Shown: in pieces, positions 63,923-64,000 of the stretch | Layout: every line of letters begins with the position of its first letter | Position numbering within the stretch: position 1 is the stretch's first letter | NCBI GenBank assembly: GCA_003116995.1 | Contig: BDSL01000019.1 | Coordinates: forward strand, 124,001 to 188,000 | Direction: 5' to 3' | DNA from: Yamagishiella unicocca | Lineage: Eukaryota > Chlorophyta > Chlorophyceae > Chlamydomonadales > Volvocaceae | DNA length: 64,000 nucleotides | Made by a program: the position numbers and the translations under genes | Notes under the pieces: model-generated | The model's database searches: none | The model's input: the letters and a program-made list of their open reading frames with translations, nothing else | What the model was told of the DNA's origin: nothing

Positions 63923-64000
63923 CTGCGCACGCAAAAACACGCGTTTCGAAAGTGCGGGGGGCTTGCAATGGAAGGTAGGAAAGGCGGGCGCCCGCCGTCC

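Overview
The window looks like nuclear DNA of a chlamydomonadalean (volvocine-type) green alga. The evidence is GC-rich coding exons with strong GC3, many short exons cut by GTG(A/G)G...CAG introns, a Kozak-type start context, TGTAA polyadenylation signals downstream of several genes, homopolymeric amino-acid tracts, and plant-type gene families. I saw no rRNA, tRNA, bacterial operon, CRISPR array or autonomous transposon. Exon models were built by hand from reading frame, splice consensus and junction phase. Most chain perfectly in phase, and the exceptions are stated.

Layout. (1) 71-5192, minus: large beta-propeller-type protein, possibly TAF1C/Rrn6-like, running off the left edge. (2) 6574-10215, minus: F-box protein with a propeller-like C-terminal region. 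(3) 10587-20124, plus: type I membrane protein of the plant At5g58100-like family, sharing a 371-bp divergent promoter with gene 2. (4) 21532-22256, minus: small gene with an RZ-type zinc finger. (5) 22959-23679, plus: two-exon ubiquitin-like protein. (6) 25164-33580, minus: sorting nexin 2-like PX-BAR protein, 16 exons. (7) 34075-36525, plus: ALY/REF mRNA-export adaptor. (8) 36708-39895, minus: SIRT6/SRT1-type sirtuin, convergent with gene 7. (9) 40927-45265, plus: predicted right-handed beta-helix protein. (10) 48520-54941, minus, 5' end unresolved: multi-pass membrane protein with an SPL1/CRR1-like ankyrin module but no SBP zinc finger. (11) 58024-63922, minus, 5' end off the window: AT-hook protein with repeated SHOCT-like helical motifs.

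The genes do not form one pathway. They are a typical run of unrelated housekeeping and lineage-specific genes: nuclear RNA export, chromatin deacylation, endosomal sorting, ubiquitin-type systems and surface/membrane proteins.

The most striking non-coding feature is a set of short (about 40-85 bp) interspersed repeats, here called A, B and C. They recur in introns and often sit against 5' or 3' splice sites, so that the repeat itself supplies the G-run after a donor or the C-run before an acceptor. They look like introner-like or intron-resident mini-elements. Many introns also hold G-rich (sense strand) minisatellites that begin directly after the donor site. A perfect 142-bp palindrome built around an (AT)n core lies in one intron.
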